A stretch of 42,977 nt of DNA from Geminocystis sp. GBBB08 (GTDB lineage Bacteria > Cyanobacteriota > Cyanobacteriia > Cyanobacteriales > Cyanobacteriaceae), in the NCBI RefSeq assembly GCF_016743215.1, contig NZ_VRZC01000012.1:1-42977 (forward strand), written 5' to 3'. How positions within the stretch are numbered: the stretch's first letter is position 1; each line of letters starts with the position of its first letter. Made by a program: the position numbers and the translations under genes. Below the pieces are notes generated by a model that was given only the letters and a program-made list of their open reading frames with translations, was not told the DNA's origin and made no database searches. Shown here in pieces: positions 26,901 to 37,700 of the stretch.

Positions 26901-27513
26901 TCAACTGGGTTCAGGTTATCATTTAGCTATGCGCGATATGGAAATTCGTGGAGTGGGTAGTCTGCTTGGTGCAGAGCAATCGGGGCAAATGGAGGCTATC
27001 GGTTTTGAGATGTATTCTGAGTTGTTAAAAGAAGCCATTAACGAAATTCAAGGGCAGGAAATTCCTACGGTGGAAGAGTGTCAAATCGATTTAACCCTCA
27101 CTGCTTTAATCCCTAATCGTTATATTCCTGATTTAGAGCAAAAAATGGATGCTTACCGTGCGATCGCAACTGTCTCTAGTCATCGAGAAATTAAGGAAAT
27201 TGAAGATGACTGGAAAGATAGATATGGCGAAATTCCTGAACCAGCGAAACAATTATTAAAGGTAGCCGAATTAAAATTAAAAGCAAAATCTATCGGTTTT
27301 TCACGCATCAAACTTGAAGGTAAACAAAATCTAATTCTTGAAACACCAATGCAAGAACCTGCTTGGTTATTATTCAATGAAAAATTGCCACCTCATTTAC
27401 GCAATCGCTTTCTTTACGCTAAAAATAAGGTAATTGTGAGAGGTTTAGGAGCGATGAAAGCTAGTCAACAATTAGACAGTCTAAATAGTTGGTTTAGTTA
27501 TCTTGTTGAATAA
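23944..27513 (+). CDS. mfd: Transcription-repair coupling factor
   Basis: 1189 residues, the expected length of Mfd. The protein removes RNA polymerase stalled at lesions and recruits UvrA. The N-terminal UvrB-like region is at ~1-480 ([23 protein letters not shown]). The RNAP-binding CarD-like module is at ~520-600 ([17 protein letters not shown]). The RecG-like helicase is at ~630-1000, with Walker [12 protein letters not shown] (about 677), DEEQRFGV (about 778), [11 protein letters not shown] and [14 protein letters not shown] domain forms the C-terminus (~1040-1150). All helicase motifs are intact. The first codons share a 24-of-27-base match with the decayed gene at 23106-23132. Confidence 0.96.
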   Translation: MFNSVIRLIAKSPLTTELIQRLNTSQKLNLQGVARLPKGLVTSAIAQEEKKNLLVVCATLEEAARWMANIEVMGWKRVLFYPTSEATPYEPFNSESEMVWGQMQTLSSLINRDVTSSPLAVVTTEKALQPHLPPLSVFADYCLNLDKGMTFESKGIDLTLAKMGYERVNLVEIEGQWSRRGDLIDIFPVSAELPVRLEFFGDELESIREFDPVSQRSLDKIEELTLTPSTWISIISHNLPSLEIIKPYISTLEQENLENSIYPEGMTRFLGLAFNGKKGQVASILDYFPNNTIVAIDELEQCQAHSHIWVEQAAEKWQLMNELAQKIPPNLLSEAGNNLEEKNTVKGMSCLSIDLAKTKIHRDFQASLELIKYPQIHLSEIALEIHENPTPTINLSSRLLPVSPHQFAKLAEILRGKKEIYNTINLSKYNKWLISAQPSRSVALLQEHDCPAQFMANPLDFGMIEKLHRQNISTALKYSGQAELEGFILPTFRIAVVTDKEFFGQHNLASPTYIRKRRQAASKQVDLNKLRANDFIVHKYHGIGKFLELEIYESREYLVIKYSDGLLRVPADSLELVSRYRHTGEAPPPLNKMSGREWENVKNKVRKSLKKLAIDLVKLYANRAELKGYSCPEDTPWQLELEDSFPYQPTSDQLKAIQDVKKDLESDRPMDRLVCGDVGFGKTEVAIRAIFKMVTAGNKQVVFIAPTTILSQQHYHTLLERFAPYPINIGLLNRFRTESEKKEIIQKLATGELDIVVGTQGVLNGKIKYKDLGLLVVDEEQRFGVNQKEKIKAMKSTIDVLTLSATPIPRTLYMSISGVREMSLINTPPPSRRPIKTHIMPFNQAVIRTAIRNELDRGGQIFYVLPRIEGMEQIINRLQSMIPSLSIAIAHGQMPQGELEATMLGFNNGDADLLICTTIIESGLDIPRVNTIIVEDAQKFGLAQLYQLRGRVGRSGIQAHAWLLYPENEILSDVARKRLRALQEFSQLGSGYHLAMRDMEIRGVGSLLGAEQSGQMEAIGFEMYSELLKEAINEIQGQEIPTVEECQIDLTLTALIPNRYIPDLEQKMDAYRAIATVSSHREIKEIEDDWKDRYGEIPEPAKQLLKVAELKLKAKSIGFSRIKLEGKQNLILETPMQEPAWLLFNEKLPPHLRNRFLYAKNKVIVRGLGAMKASQQLDSLNSWFSYLVE

Positions 27514-27753
27514 TGTTCTTAACCGTTAGTTCTAAAAGTTAAATAGAATCTAATACTGTTGTTAATTTTTATAATCAGCGATCGCCAAATTTAAAGTTAA
27601 GATTTGAGTTAATAAATCCTTATTGTCATCAAAATTATAAGCCATCATAACTAACGGATCTAAGTGTTGATGAAAAATTCATCATTAGAAATAAAATAAT
27701 AGTTAAAGATTTATAATATCTTGTTAACTTATTATTTATTGTTAATTATATAT

Positions 27754-29034
27754 ATGTCTGATTTACATATTATTGCTCAACAAACTCAAATTGCGGCCCG
27801 GGAATTATCAATATTATCTGAGACGGCGAGAAATGAAGCCTTAGAAGCCATCGCCTCTGCCCTTGAAAAACATCAAAATGAGATTATTACAGCTAATCAA
27901 GCCGATCTTAATGCCTCTGAAGGGATAATTTCTAATGCCCTCTATGCCCGTTTAAAATTAGGCGAATCTAAGTTAAAAAGTGCGATCGCAGGTGTCACAG
28001 ATGTGGCAAAATTAGCTGATCCTATTGGTATGGTATCCTTAAAAAGAGAGTTAGATGAGGGTTTAATCTTACATCGAATTAGTTGCCCTTTAGGTGTTTT
28101 AGGGGTAATTTTTGAAGCACGCCCCGATGCTTTAATTCAGATTACCAGTTTAGCCATTAAATCAGGTAACGGCGTTATTTTAAAAGGGGGAAAAGAAGCC
28201 TTACAAACTTGTACAACTTTAGTTAAAATTATTCAAGAAACCCTCAAAAAAACAGCAGTTAACCCTAATGCGATACAACTGTTAACTACCAGAGAAGAAA
28301 TTAAGGGATTGTTGGCATTGGATGAGTATGTAGATTTGATTATACCCCGAGGCTCTAATGAATTTGTCCGTTATGTACAAGATAACACCAAAATACCTGT
28401 TTTAGGTCATGCAGATGGTATCTGTCACTTATTTATTGACTCTGACGCTGATTTATCCCAAGCAGTTGATATTACTGTTGACGCAAAAACTCAATATCCT
28501 GCCGCCTGTAATGCTATAGAAACTTTATTAGTTCACAAGGCGATCGCCAATAAATTTTTACCAACGATAGCTCAAGCCTTGACAAAAAAAGGTGTTGAGT
28601 TAAGAGGAGATGAAGACACCCAAAAAATTATCAACTGTAAAACGGCAACGGAAGAAGATTGGCACACAGAATACAGTGATTTGATTTTAGCAATTAAAAT
28701 TGTTCACGATTTAAGAGAGGCGATCGAACATATTAACTATTATGGCTCAAAACATACCGATGCTATCGTCACTAATAATCAAAGCAATGCAGAAATTTTC
28801 ATGAATAAAGTAGATTCAGCAGGAGTATATCATAATTGTTCTACCCGTTTCGCCGATGGTTTTCGTTATGGTTTTGGGGCTGAAGTAGGTATAAGTACTC
28901 AAAAAATGCCTCCCAGAGGCCCTGTGGGGTTAGAAGGACTTGTTACCTACAAGTATAAATTAATGGGAAATGGACAAATTGCGTCAACCTATACGGGGAA
29001 TAATCCTAAACATTTTACTCACCGAAATTTATAA
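27754..29034 (+). CDS. proA: Gamma-glutamyl phosphate reductase
   Basis: 426 residues from the ATG at 27754. A TTG 33 bp upstream would extend the frame, but that extension is an AT-rich leader unlike the family. The enzyme is an aldehyde-dehydrogenase-fold protein that reduces gamma-glutamyl phosphate to glutamate semialdehyde in proline synthesis. Seen: [40 protein letters not shown], the catalytic Cys in [13 protein letters not shown] (about 252), and the C-terminal [12 protein letters not shown]...RGPVGLEGL. The next gene, glcD, is 67 bp downstream on the same strand across an AT-rich TTAATTATTAATTATTAA run. proB is not in the window. Confidence 0.95.
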   Translation: MSDLHIIAQQTQIAARELSILSETARNEALEAIASALEKHQNEIITANQADLNASEGIISNALYARLKLGESKLKSAIAGVTDVAKLADPIGMVSLKRELDEGLILHRISCPLGVLGVIFEARPDALIQITSLAIKSGNGVILKGGKEALQTCTTLVKIIQETLKKTAVNPNAIQLLTTREEIKGLLALDEYVDLIIPRGSNEFVRYVQDNTKIPVLGHADGICHLFIDSDADLSQAVDITVDAKTQYPAACNAIETLLVHKAIANKFLPTIAQALTKKGVELRGDEDTQKIINCKTATEEDWHTEYSDLILAIKIVHDLREAIEHINYYGSKHTDAIVTNNQSNAEIFMNKVDSAGVYHNCSTRFADGFRYGFGAEVGISTQKMPPRGPVGLEGLVTYKYKLMGNGQIASTYTGNNPKHFTHRNL

Positions 29035-29101
29035 ATAATAGTGATTGAGGATTACGATAGTTTATTGTTTATTGTTAATTATTAATTATTAATTATTTAC
29101 C

Positions 29102-30568
29102 ATGTTTTCAACCAGTATCCCTAATAAATGGCAACCTATTATCAAAGAATTAGAAGTAATATTAGGTAAAAATGGCATAATCAAACGTAAAGACGAACTT
29201 TTAACCTACGAATGTGATGGTTTAACCCAATATCGTCAACGCCCAGCATTAGTAACATTACCGAAAACTACCGAAGAAGTAGCCGAAATTGTCAAAATAT
29301 GTAATAAATACGAAATAAAATGGGTTGCTAGAGGTGCTGGTACAGGTTTATCAGGTGGGGCGTTACCCGTAGAAGATTGCTTGTTAATCGTTACCGCTAG
29401 AATGCGTCAAATTTTGGATGTTGACTATAATAATCAAAGAATTGTGGTGCAACCCGGTATTATTAATAATTGGGTAACACAGGCAGTTAATGGTGCAGGA
29501 TTTTATTATGCACCTGATCCTTCTAGTCAAATAATATGTTCTATTGGTGGTAATGTAGCCGAAAATTCTGGAGGTGTACACTGTTTAAAATATGGTACAA
29601 CTACTAATCACGTTTTAGGCTTAACTATAGTCACTGCCGAAGGTGATATATTGAAAATAGGGGGTAAAGTGCCAGAAATGCCCGGATTTGACTTAACAGG
29701 CTTATTTGTAGGCTCAGAAGGCACTCTAGGTATTGCAACGGAGATTACCTTAAAAATTCTCAAAACTCCTGATGCTATCTGTGTTGTTTTAGCAGATTTT
29801 AAGAGTATTGAAGAAGCAGGAAGTGCTGTAGCCGAGATTATTAGTGCTGGGATTATTCCGGCAGGTATGGAGATAATGGACAATTTTAGTATCAATGCGG
29901 TAGAAGATGTTGTCGCTACTAATTGTTATCCAAGGGATGCCCAAGCCATTTTATTGGTAGAATTAGACGGTTTACAGGTAGAGGTTGATACTAACAAGAA
30001 AAAAGTAGATGCTATTTGTCGGGCTTGTGGTGCAAGAAATGTTACTTCAGCTTCTGATGTGCCTACTCGTTTAAAATTGTGGAAAGGAAGAAAGGCAGCT
30101 TTTGCGGCTATGGGTAAAATTAGTCCCGATTATTTTGTACAAGATGGAGTCGTACCTCGATCAAAATTATCTCAAGTGTTAGGGGAAATAAATGCTTTAG
30201 GTGAACAATTTGGCTATCGTATTGCTAACGTTTTTCATGCGGGAGATGGTAACTTACATCCTCTGATTTTATATGATAATGCCGTTGAGGGCTCTTTTGC
30301 AAAAGTAGAAGAATTAGGGGGAGAAATTCTTAAGTTATGTGTGAGAGTAGGAGGTAGTATTTCAGGAGAGCATGGTATTGGTAGTGATAAAAAATGTTAT
30401 ATGAGTGATATGTTTACGGAAACTGATTTAGAAACCATGCAATATGTGAGAAGCAGTTTTAACCCTAAAGGCTTGGCAAATCCTGATAAAATTTTCCCTA
30501 CCCCTCGCACTTGTGGGGAGGCGGCAAATGCAAAACAAGTAGAATATAAAAACATACAGGCATTTTAG
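29102..30568 (+). CDS. glcD: Glycolate oxidase/dehydrogenase FAD subunit
   Basis: 488 residues. An N-terminal FAD-binding type 4 (PCMH) domain carries ARGAGTGLSGGALP (about 78-91), DPSSQIICSIGGNVAENSGG and FVGSEGTLGIATEI. The C-terminal FAD-oxidase domain carries FHAGDGNLHP (about 378), SISGEHGIGSDK and the DPDKIFP-type ending (NPDKIFP). This is the GlcD pattern, the flavin subunit oxidising glycolate to glyoxylate in photorespiration. D-lactate dehydrogenases of the same family cannot be wholly excluded by eye. glcE and glcF are not adjacent. The stop codon runs directly into AATCAGG tandem repeats. Confidence 0.9.
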   Translation: MFSTSIPNKWQPIIKELEVILGKNGIIKRKDELLTYECDGLTQYRQRPALVTLPKTTEEVAEIVKICNKYEIKWVARGAGTGLSGGALPVEDCLLIVTARMRQILDVDYNNQRIVVQPGIINNWVTQAVNGAGFYYAPDPSSQIICSIGGNVAENSGGVHCLKYGTTTNHVLGLTIVTAEGDILKIGGKVPEMPGFDLTGLFVGSEGTLGIATEITLKILKTPDAICVVLADFKSIEEAGSAVAEIISAGIIPAGMEIMDNFSINAVEDVVATNCYPRDAQAILLVELDGLQVEVDTNKKKVDAICRACGARNVTSASDVPTRLKLWKGRKAAFAAMGKISPDYFVQDGVVPRSKLSQVLGEINALGEQFGYRIANVFHAGDGNLHPLILYDNAVEGSFAKVEELGGEILKLCVRVGGSISGEHGIGSDKKCYMSDMFTETDLETMQYVRSSFNPKGLANPDKIFPTPRTCGEAANAKQVEYKNIQAF

Positions 30569-30576
30569 GAATTTAG

Positions 30577-30604
30577 AATCAGGAATCAGGAATCAGGAAT
30601 CAGG
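30577..30604. repeat. AATCAGG heptamer tandem repeat (x4)
   Basis: Four exact tandem copies of AATCAGG start 9 bp after the glcD stop and merge into the left arm of the inverted repeat at 30603-30636. A related TTCTAAATTCCTCA repeat lies at the other arm (about 31771-31800). Confidence 0.85.
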
Positions 30605-30636
30605 AATGAGAAATTACCAGCAGGATGCCTGTTTTA
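30603..30636 (+). repeat. Left arm of a 34-bp inverted repeat flanking the 303-aa gene
   Basis: Matches the reverse complement of 31734-31767 at 33 of 34 positions; the core is AATTACCAGCAGGATGCC. The similarity continues outward into GAATTTAGAAT-type repeats on both sides. The arms lie about 1.1 kb apart and enclose one complete gene. Confidence 0.8.
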
Positions 30637-30661
30637 CTACTATTAACTATTAACTATTCTT

Positions 30662-31573
30662 ATGATAGAAATTCCTATCGCTTTATTATCGTTTATCTTT
30701 GCTAAGATTAATAAATTTTTGATCGGTAATTTATATACTATCTACCTTAGTTTAAACCAAAAAAAATCAAAACAGTGGCGAGTTATTGATAATGAATTAG
30801 TATCTTCTAACCTCAATTTAGGAGTATTAATGACAAAAGCTCCTCGTTGGAATACCCATGCTATTATTGGTACATTAGGGCCTTTTTCTGTGAATAATTC
30901 CTTGACAATTGACTTAAAATCTGCTAATAATTCTTGTCAATCTTGGATCGCAATTTTTTATAATTTTCCTAAGTATGAAACGATAACTACCATTGAGTCT
31001 AATCAAGTTAATTCCCAAGATGATTGGCATTCAATAAAGTTAAAAAAAGGAAAATATTCCATCGGTTTGAGGTATTATAATTATGATCAAAAATTAGTCT
31101 TACCAGCTATCAAAGTTGACGGAGAAAATTTTACTTCAACCTTAGAAATACCTAGTAATAGTAATAATTTTTATAATTATTTAATCAACCGTAAAAACTT
31201 TTATTTTTTATTCCTTCACTATTATATTTATACGATTTTTAAGTATAGAAAATACCTACCAGAATCTTTTATCAAAAATGAGTTTTTACCTGTTGGTGCT
31301 ACCGATACTAAATTTTACTATGATTGTTTAGAGAAAGGGGAATTATTAAAGATAAATGTAGATGAATTTACCTTAAAAAATTATGATATTTATGTAACTA
31401 TTTATGATAGGTGTAGCTTACCAGTTAGTTGGTTTCAAATGACTAAACTTGAAGAAAAAAGTACCCCGTTAACAAATAAAGGATACTATTTAATTAGGGT
31501 GCGTCGCAATGAGAATTTAGAGAATAAATTTGCTGATTTAAACATTAATTTACAGCAGTTTTCAAATTACTAA
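30662..31573 (+). CDS. Hypothetical protein, 303 aa, between inverted repeats
   Basis: A complete ORF starting ATG at 30662. The N-terminus has a hydrophobic segment (about 3-30, IPIALLSFIFAKI...LIGNLYTIYLSL). Two beta-rich parts follow (about 40-160 and 215-300), separated by a very aromatic stretch rich in Tyr and Phe (about 170-205, FLFLHYYIYTIFKY), possibly a second membrane or interfacial segment. No catalytic motif was recognised. It is convergent with the olefin synthase gene, whose stop is 208 bp away. It could be an accessory membrane protein for hydrocarbon metabolism, but only position suggests that. Confidence 0.65.
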   Translation: MIEIPIALLSFIFAKINKFLIGNLYTIYLSLNQKKSKQWRVIDNELVSSNLNLGVLMTKAPRWNTHAIIGTLGPFSVNNSLTIDLKSANNSCQSWIAIFYNFPKYETITTIESNQVNSQDDWHSIKLKKGKYSIGLRYYNYDQKLVLPAIKVDGENFTSTLEIPSNSNNFYNYLINRKNFYFLFLHYYIYTIFKYRKYLPESFIKNEFLPVGATDTKFYYDCLEKGELLKINVDEFTLKNYDIYVTIYDRCSLPVSWFQMTKLEEKSTPLTNKGYYLIRVRRNENLENKFADLNINLQQFSNY

Positions 31574-31733
31574 ACCACATTTTTTTAATTATGTAATAAT
31601 CCTATGGGAGTTGTCAGATTTAAAGAGGTGTTAGCTATCAGCTTTCAGTGGTCAGCTTTAAGGTATAGTAAGATTTACAGATTTATTTTTTAATCTTTAA
31701 TTCTTCACAAATGATTTAGGATTGCTATAGTTG

Positions 31734-31767
31734 TAAAATAGGCATCCTGCTGGTAATTTCTCATTCC
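31734..31767 (-). repeat. Right arm of the 34-bp inverted repeat
   Basis: Reverse-complement partner of 30603-30636 (33 of 34). Two copies of a 14-bp unit CCTCATTCTAAATT-like follow immediately. The second of these contains the stop codon and last residues of the olefin synthase gene, transcribed from the other strand. Confidence 0.8.
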
Positions 31768-31781
31768 TCATTCTAAATTCC

Positions 31782-34700
31782 TCATTCTAAATTCCTAATT
31801 ATTTCCGCTAAATTAATTGGTTTTTCTAAGGGTAAATTATGTCCTCCTTCAATAGTAAATATATCAGCTTGAGGCATTGCTAATTTTTGTGCCTCTAAAT
31901 CTTCCTGACGATTAAAATTACTGCGATCGCCATATATAATGGTTAAAGGTATATTGATTTGTGATAGTAACTGTAAATATTGTGCTCGATGAATGCTATT
32001 AACGATACCAGCGCGAGTAGTTAAAAGGGGTGCATAGGAGAAAGTAACTCCATTGATTACAGCACGAGTAGTACGTTTGGCTAAATTGAAAGCGAAGTCG
32101 AAGGTTAAATCAGGGTTGGCGGTTTGCAGACGTTTAGCAACGGTTTCCACATCGGGGAAAATCGGCAAAGAAGGAGGTGATAATAGATAGTCTAATTGAC
32201 TGGTGATATTGCTTAAATCTTGATAGTTATTGTTTTCTACAGGTAAAACTGGCTCTACTAATACTAAATTACTAACTTTCGGCGATCGCATATTAGTGAA
32301 AACGGCGGTAATAATTGAGCCGAAAGAATGTCCTACTAATGTAAAAGGTTTGTCAGTTAATTTAGTGGTTAAAGAGTCTAAATCGGCAACAAAATCTAGT
32401 AAATTATAAGAGCAACCTTGACTAAGATGATCAGATTTTCCATGACCTCGTAAATCAGGAGCGATGATATAATAATTTTGTTTAGCAAGAGATTGAGCAA
32501 CTTTTTCCCAAGCATAACCTTGTTCTAAGATACCATGTATTAGGACGATGGGGGGATTTGCGGGATTTCCCCATAGACAAACACAGAGATTTAACCCTCC
32601 GACATTGATAAATTCTTCTGTCATTTTTACCGTTGTTGCTTCGTGAGGTAGTTGATAGTTAAAAGATTTTGCCAGATTGACAGTGATAGGATGAAGAAAA
32701 ATAGGCAACTGAATTTTACGCCAATGATTAGCTAATTTAGGATCAATGTGACTGCGGGTGTTAAAATTAGGATCACCTACTGACATAGATTTACTACGCA
32801 CACCATCTGTCATTCTGTCACCCTCGTAAGGATTTAAGACTGATTCAGAAAAAGGCACTTCTAAAAAGTCACACATTTCCTGCATAATTTTTTCCGGTTG
32901 TGTCACTAAGTCTTCATAAAAAACTTGATAGATTTTAGATGGGTTTAATCCACGAGTAAAATCGAGAATGTTTTGATTGGTTTGATGCCAAATAGACTCA
33001 CCAATTTCGTAGGGGTTGCCGTCACTTAACCCTAGTAATTTATCCATGCGTAAACGGGAAAAAGATTCTACCACTGAATAAGGATGACGAATTAAATGTA
33101 TATATTTTGCTTGGGAAAACATTTTTTCACTATGGTAAAGAATTTCTTTTGCCATGCCATAGGTAGGAGACTTATCTACCAAAAGACGATTACCGCTTAA
33201 TTGTTGCAAAATTTTATATAACTCAGAGATAGATAAATTTTCCTTCACCCATTGATTAACTAAATCTTCACTTTCTTGGGCACAAATTCCTTTTAAATCC
33301 ATAATAGTACGAATTAATCCCTCTCCGAGATGAGAAGTCTCTAATTGTTTTTGTCTTTCCTGCATATTCACAAAAGGTAATAAATGCAATTCTGGAGGAG
33401 AGACTAAATTCCCATGCCCTGCTAACATGACTCTTAAGAGAGTTGATCCAGAGCGCGGACTTGATAAAATAAAAGCAATAGGCTTTGGATTAATAGTCGA
33501 TAGTGGATAGTTAATAGTAGATAGTGAAGGATTAGCAACAGAAAATGACTTATTTTCCGCTTCGAGTTTCCCTGTCTTTCTATCTTCAAGTCTTTTTGTC
33601 TTTGAGTCTTCTTGTTTTTGAGTCTCTTTGCCTTCGAGTCTTCCTATTTCTAAAAGGTGAGTTGAAGAAAATTCCTCACTTAAATAACTAGCTAATACTG
33701 AAATTCGAGGGCGCTGATAAAATTCACGAGGGTATAATATCAATTGTAAGTCAGTTTTTAGGTAGTTAATTGTTTCCATTATCATCAAAGAATCCATACC
33801 TAAATCTAAAAGACTTTCATCAGGATTAATTTCCTTCGGGTTGAGATGTAAAATATTGGCAATCGCTTTTGTGAGATAATCAACTAATAAAATCTCTCTT
33901 TCGTTATTATCAGCTTGAGTTAATTCTGTAAAGAGATTGTTAACGCCTTGATTAGTGAAAGTTTTGTCATCAAAATCAGCGACAATTTCTTTTAAGTAAG
34001 GATAAGTCAATAAATTAGGGAATTTTTGGGCTAATTTTTGCCAATTAATCTTCATTACTCCCCATTGCCATGAAGAAGAGTTAATCAAGTCTCCTAATAA
34101 GTTTATCCCTTCATGGACATTAATTAAGTCAATGCCGTCAGCAGAAAGAGAATGTTGTTTTAATTCTGTCATACCAACATCAAAGGCACCCCAATTTATT
34201 GTTAAAGCAGGAAGATTTAAACGATGACGATAACTAGCAAAACTATCTAAATAACCATTTGCCGCACCATAATTACTTTGTCCTGCTGAACCTAACAAAG
34301 AAGCGACAGAAGAAAACATCACAAAAAAGTCTAAGGATAAATCAAGAGAAAGGAGATGTAAATTCCATGCGCCTTGAATTTTTCCTGCCATAACTGAAGA
34401 TAACTTTTCGGCAGTAAGAGTAGTTAAGATTCCATCAGCTAAAACTCCGGCGCTGTGAATGATACCTTTGAGAGGCGGGAAAAATGAGGAAGAAATTTGT
34501 TGAAAAATTCCTCTTAAATTTTCTAAGTTTGAGACATCAACATTAGCCACCAAAATTTTTATTCCTTGTTTCTGCCAAGAATCTAATTGCCGTTGAATGG
34601 TTATGGATGGTTGACGACGAGATATTAAGATTAAATTTTTTGCCCCTTGACTAATTAACCAACGGGCGCATTGAATACCTAGGGCACCTAATCCACCAGT

Positions 34701-37700
34701 AATTAAATAACTTGATTCATTATTAATAGAAACTTGAGGGGATTTTTCTCTTAGAGTATAAGATTCTTGAGGATTTCTGATCTTAGGTATGATGTTATAT
34801 GAATATCTTTGCGTCTTTGCGTCTTTGCGAGAAATAATCATATCTTGATTAAGCAACCCCAGTTGTTGATTATCAACAGGAGAAAATTGTTTTTGCAAAC
34901 GAGGATAGTAAATATTTTCTTCTCGAATGGCACTCATATTTTCAAGGTTATCATTATCGTCATTAATTTTTGTTAATAATAACGATAACTGAAAAGAATT
35001 TTCCTGATTATCAATGTCAATTATACCCCCCCAATATTCGGGATGCTCAAGGTTGATAACTTTTCCTATTCCCCATAAACTACCACCTTGAGGATTTATT
35101 TCTTCATCGGTAGTAACTAATTGAGAGTTTTGAGTCACTAACCAAATTTTACTTTTATATGCAGTCATTACCAAACTTTGTAGTAAATAGATGACGGGAA
35201 GACAGCCTAAAAAATTAGTTTCCTCTAAATCTAAAGTTGCTGTTGGCGTTAATGTAGATAAACCCCAAAAATAAATTATTTTGTCGATAGGTTGCTCAAT
35301 ATTTTGCCATAAATTTTGATAATCTTGAGGATTACTCGGATTTAACCAATAATTGTTACCTTCTTGTTTATATTCTTTTTCCCGATAGACTAAATAAACT
35401 TGATTTCCTTGAAAGATTAATTGACTAGCTAACGTTTCTTCTTGAGATGATTTGTTAGCGAAAATTAAGTAACTATATTTAGTGTGATTATTAACGTCTA
35501 ACTTTTCTGCTTTTAACCAATGAAGTTTATACAACCCATCGAAAGATAATTTTTGATTGTCTTCCTTGTTATCTTCATTATCTCCTAACCAATAACGCTG
35601 ATTTTGCCAAGGATAATTTGGTAGTTGTACTTTTTTTAATTGAGGATAATCTTGATAAAAACTTACCCAATTAATTTTAATGTTTAAAGTGTATAACTCG
35701 GCTAAACTTGTCAGTAAATTTTGCCAGTCTGATGCCTTATTCCTCAAACTAGGTAAATAAATATTGTCGTCATTATTTAAAGAATGTTTTGCCATACCTA
35801 AGAGGATAGGCTTCGCCCCAATTTCTAATAAGACTTGATAATTTTCCTGTTGTAGATATGCCAAACTTTGATTAAATCTCACAGGTTTTATGATATGCTC
35901 AACCCAATATTGTGCCGTAGCAATTTCTTGTTGATTAACATTCCCCGTGACATTAGAAATAATAGGCAACTTTGGTAACTTATAGTCAACAGTAAGGGCG
36001 ATTTCTCTAAATTCAGCTAAGATTGACTCCATCAAAAAAGAATGAAACCCGTGGGATACGGTTAATTTTTTCGTCTTGATATTATTTTTTCTTGCTTCAT
36101 TTTCAATAACATCTAAGATTTGCTGATAACCAGAGATGACTATATTATTATCACCATTGATAACAGAAATTTCAACTTGATCATTAAACTTGTCAATTAA
36201 TTGATTAACTTTTTCTTCATTAGTCAATAAACATAACATTCCACCATCAAGGGGTAACTTTTGAATTAATTTTCCTCGATAAGCAATTAACTTTAAAGCG
36301 TCTTCTAAACTAAAAATTTCAGCTATCGTTGCCGCCACATATTCTCCTACACTATGCCCCATAACTATAGCCGGTTTTATGCCCCATGTTAACCACAATT
36401 TTGCTAAGGCATATTCAATGACAAATAAAGCTGGTTGAGTATAAATTGTCTGATTTAATAAGTTTTCATTTTCGCCATCAAATAAAATTTCTGTTATTGG
36501 TTTGTCTAGATAGTTATTTAAAATTTGCTCACAATAATCGATGGTATTTTTAAAAGTCGGGGAAGTTTGATATAACTCATAGCCCATTTTACTATACTGT
36601 GATCCTTGCCCGGTAAATAAAAAAGCAATTTGTTGATTATAGTTAACTATCCTATTTTGACGGTGTTTTAACTGCGAAAAAATTTCTTCTCGATTCTTAC
36701 CTACTAATGCTAACTTATATTGAAAACTCGATCTCCCAACATTAGCAGTAAAACAAATATCAGCAAAATTAACCTCAGATTTTTCTTGTAAATAAGATTG
36801 ATAACGAATAATTAAATCATCTAAAGCTGTCTCACTTTGTGCCGATAATGTCAGAATATGATAACTCGGATTAATAGTTGAAAATTGAGAGTTGAGAGTT
36901 GATAATGAGGAATTAGCAAAAGAAAATGACTGACTTTCGTCTCCTGATTTTTGTTTATTACCATCTCCTTTTTCTTTTTTCCTGTCTGTTGACGATAGAA
37001 GAGAATTAGTTTCACCTTCATTTTTGTTAACAACTTCTTTTTTTTCTTCTCCTTTTGTATTCACCCATTGTAAGGAGGGATTAAAGGAAGTTTGTCTTTT
37101 GTCTTGATTATCAAGGGGGATTAAGGGAGGTAATTTATCACCAATAATAACATGAGCATTTGTCCCTCCAAAACCAAATGAGCTTATTCCTGCATAACGA
37201 GGTTGAGTGGAAGATTCCCAAGAAATAGATTTTGTGGCGATTTTAACTCGACTTTTGTCTAAATTAATATAAGGATTAAGTTTAGTAAAATTAATCGTAG
37301 GAGGGATAATATTATGTTTTAATGCCAAAACTGTCTTTATTAATCCTGCTATTCCGGCGGCCGCTTCTAAATGTCCGATGTTTGTTTTTGCAGAACCTAC
37401 ATAAGTAAAAAATTCCTGCCCACCACTAGAGTATAATAACTCACTGAGGGAATTAAGTTCAATCGGATCGCCTAATGCTGTACCAGTGCCATGAGCTTCG
37501 ATATAATTAATTTTATCAGCATTAATCCCTGAATTTTGCCATGCCGATTGTATCACTTTTTGTTGTGCTTTTCCCGACGGTGCAGTTAATCCATTACTTC
37601 GCCCGTCTTGATTAATCGCCGAACCATAAATCACTGCTAATATATTATCATCATTGGCGATCGCCTGAGCAAGAGGTTTCAAAATAATAACACCACAACC

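Noticed and set aside
27514-27753. Possible small RNA or riboswitch upstream of proA
   Set aside because: Only a weak GTTAGTTCTAAAAG / ATAACTAACGGATCTAAG similarity and one HIP1 site are seen; no conserved RNA motif was recognised.
29384-29895. Two minus-strand ORFs inside glcD
   Set aside because: They lie wholly within a well-supported gene and show no family resemblance.
30577-30604. CRISPR-like array
   Set aside because: The units are 7 bp without spacers; the same holds for the other tandem repeats in the window. No cas genes are present.
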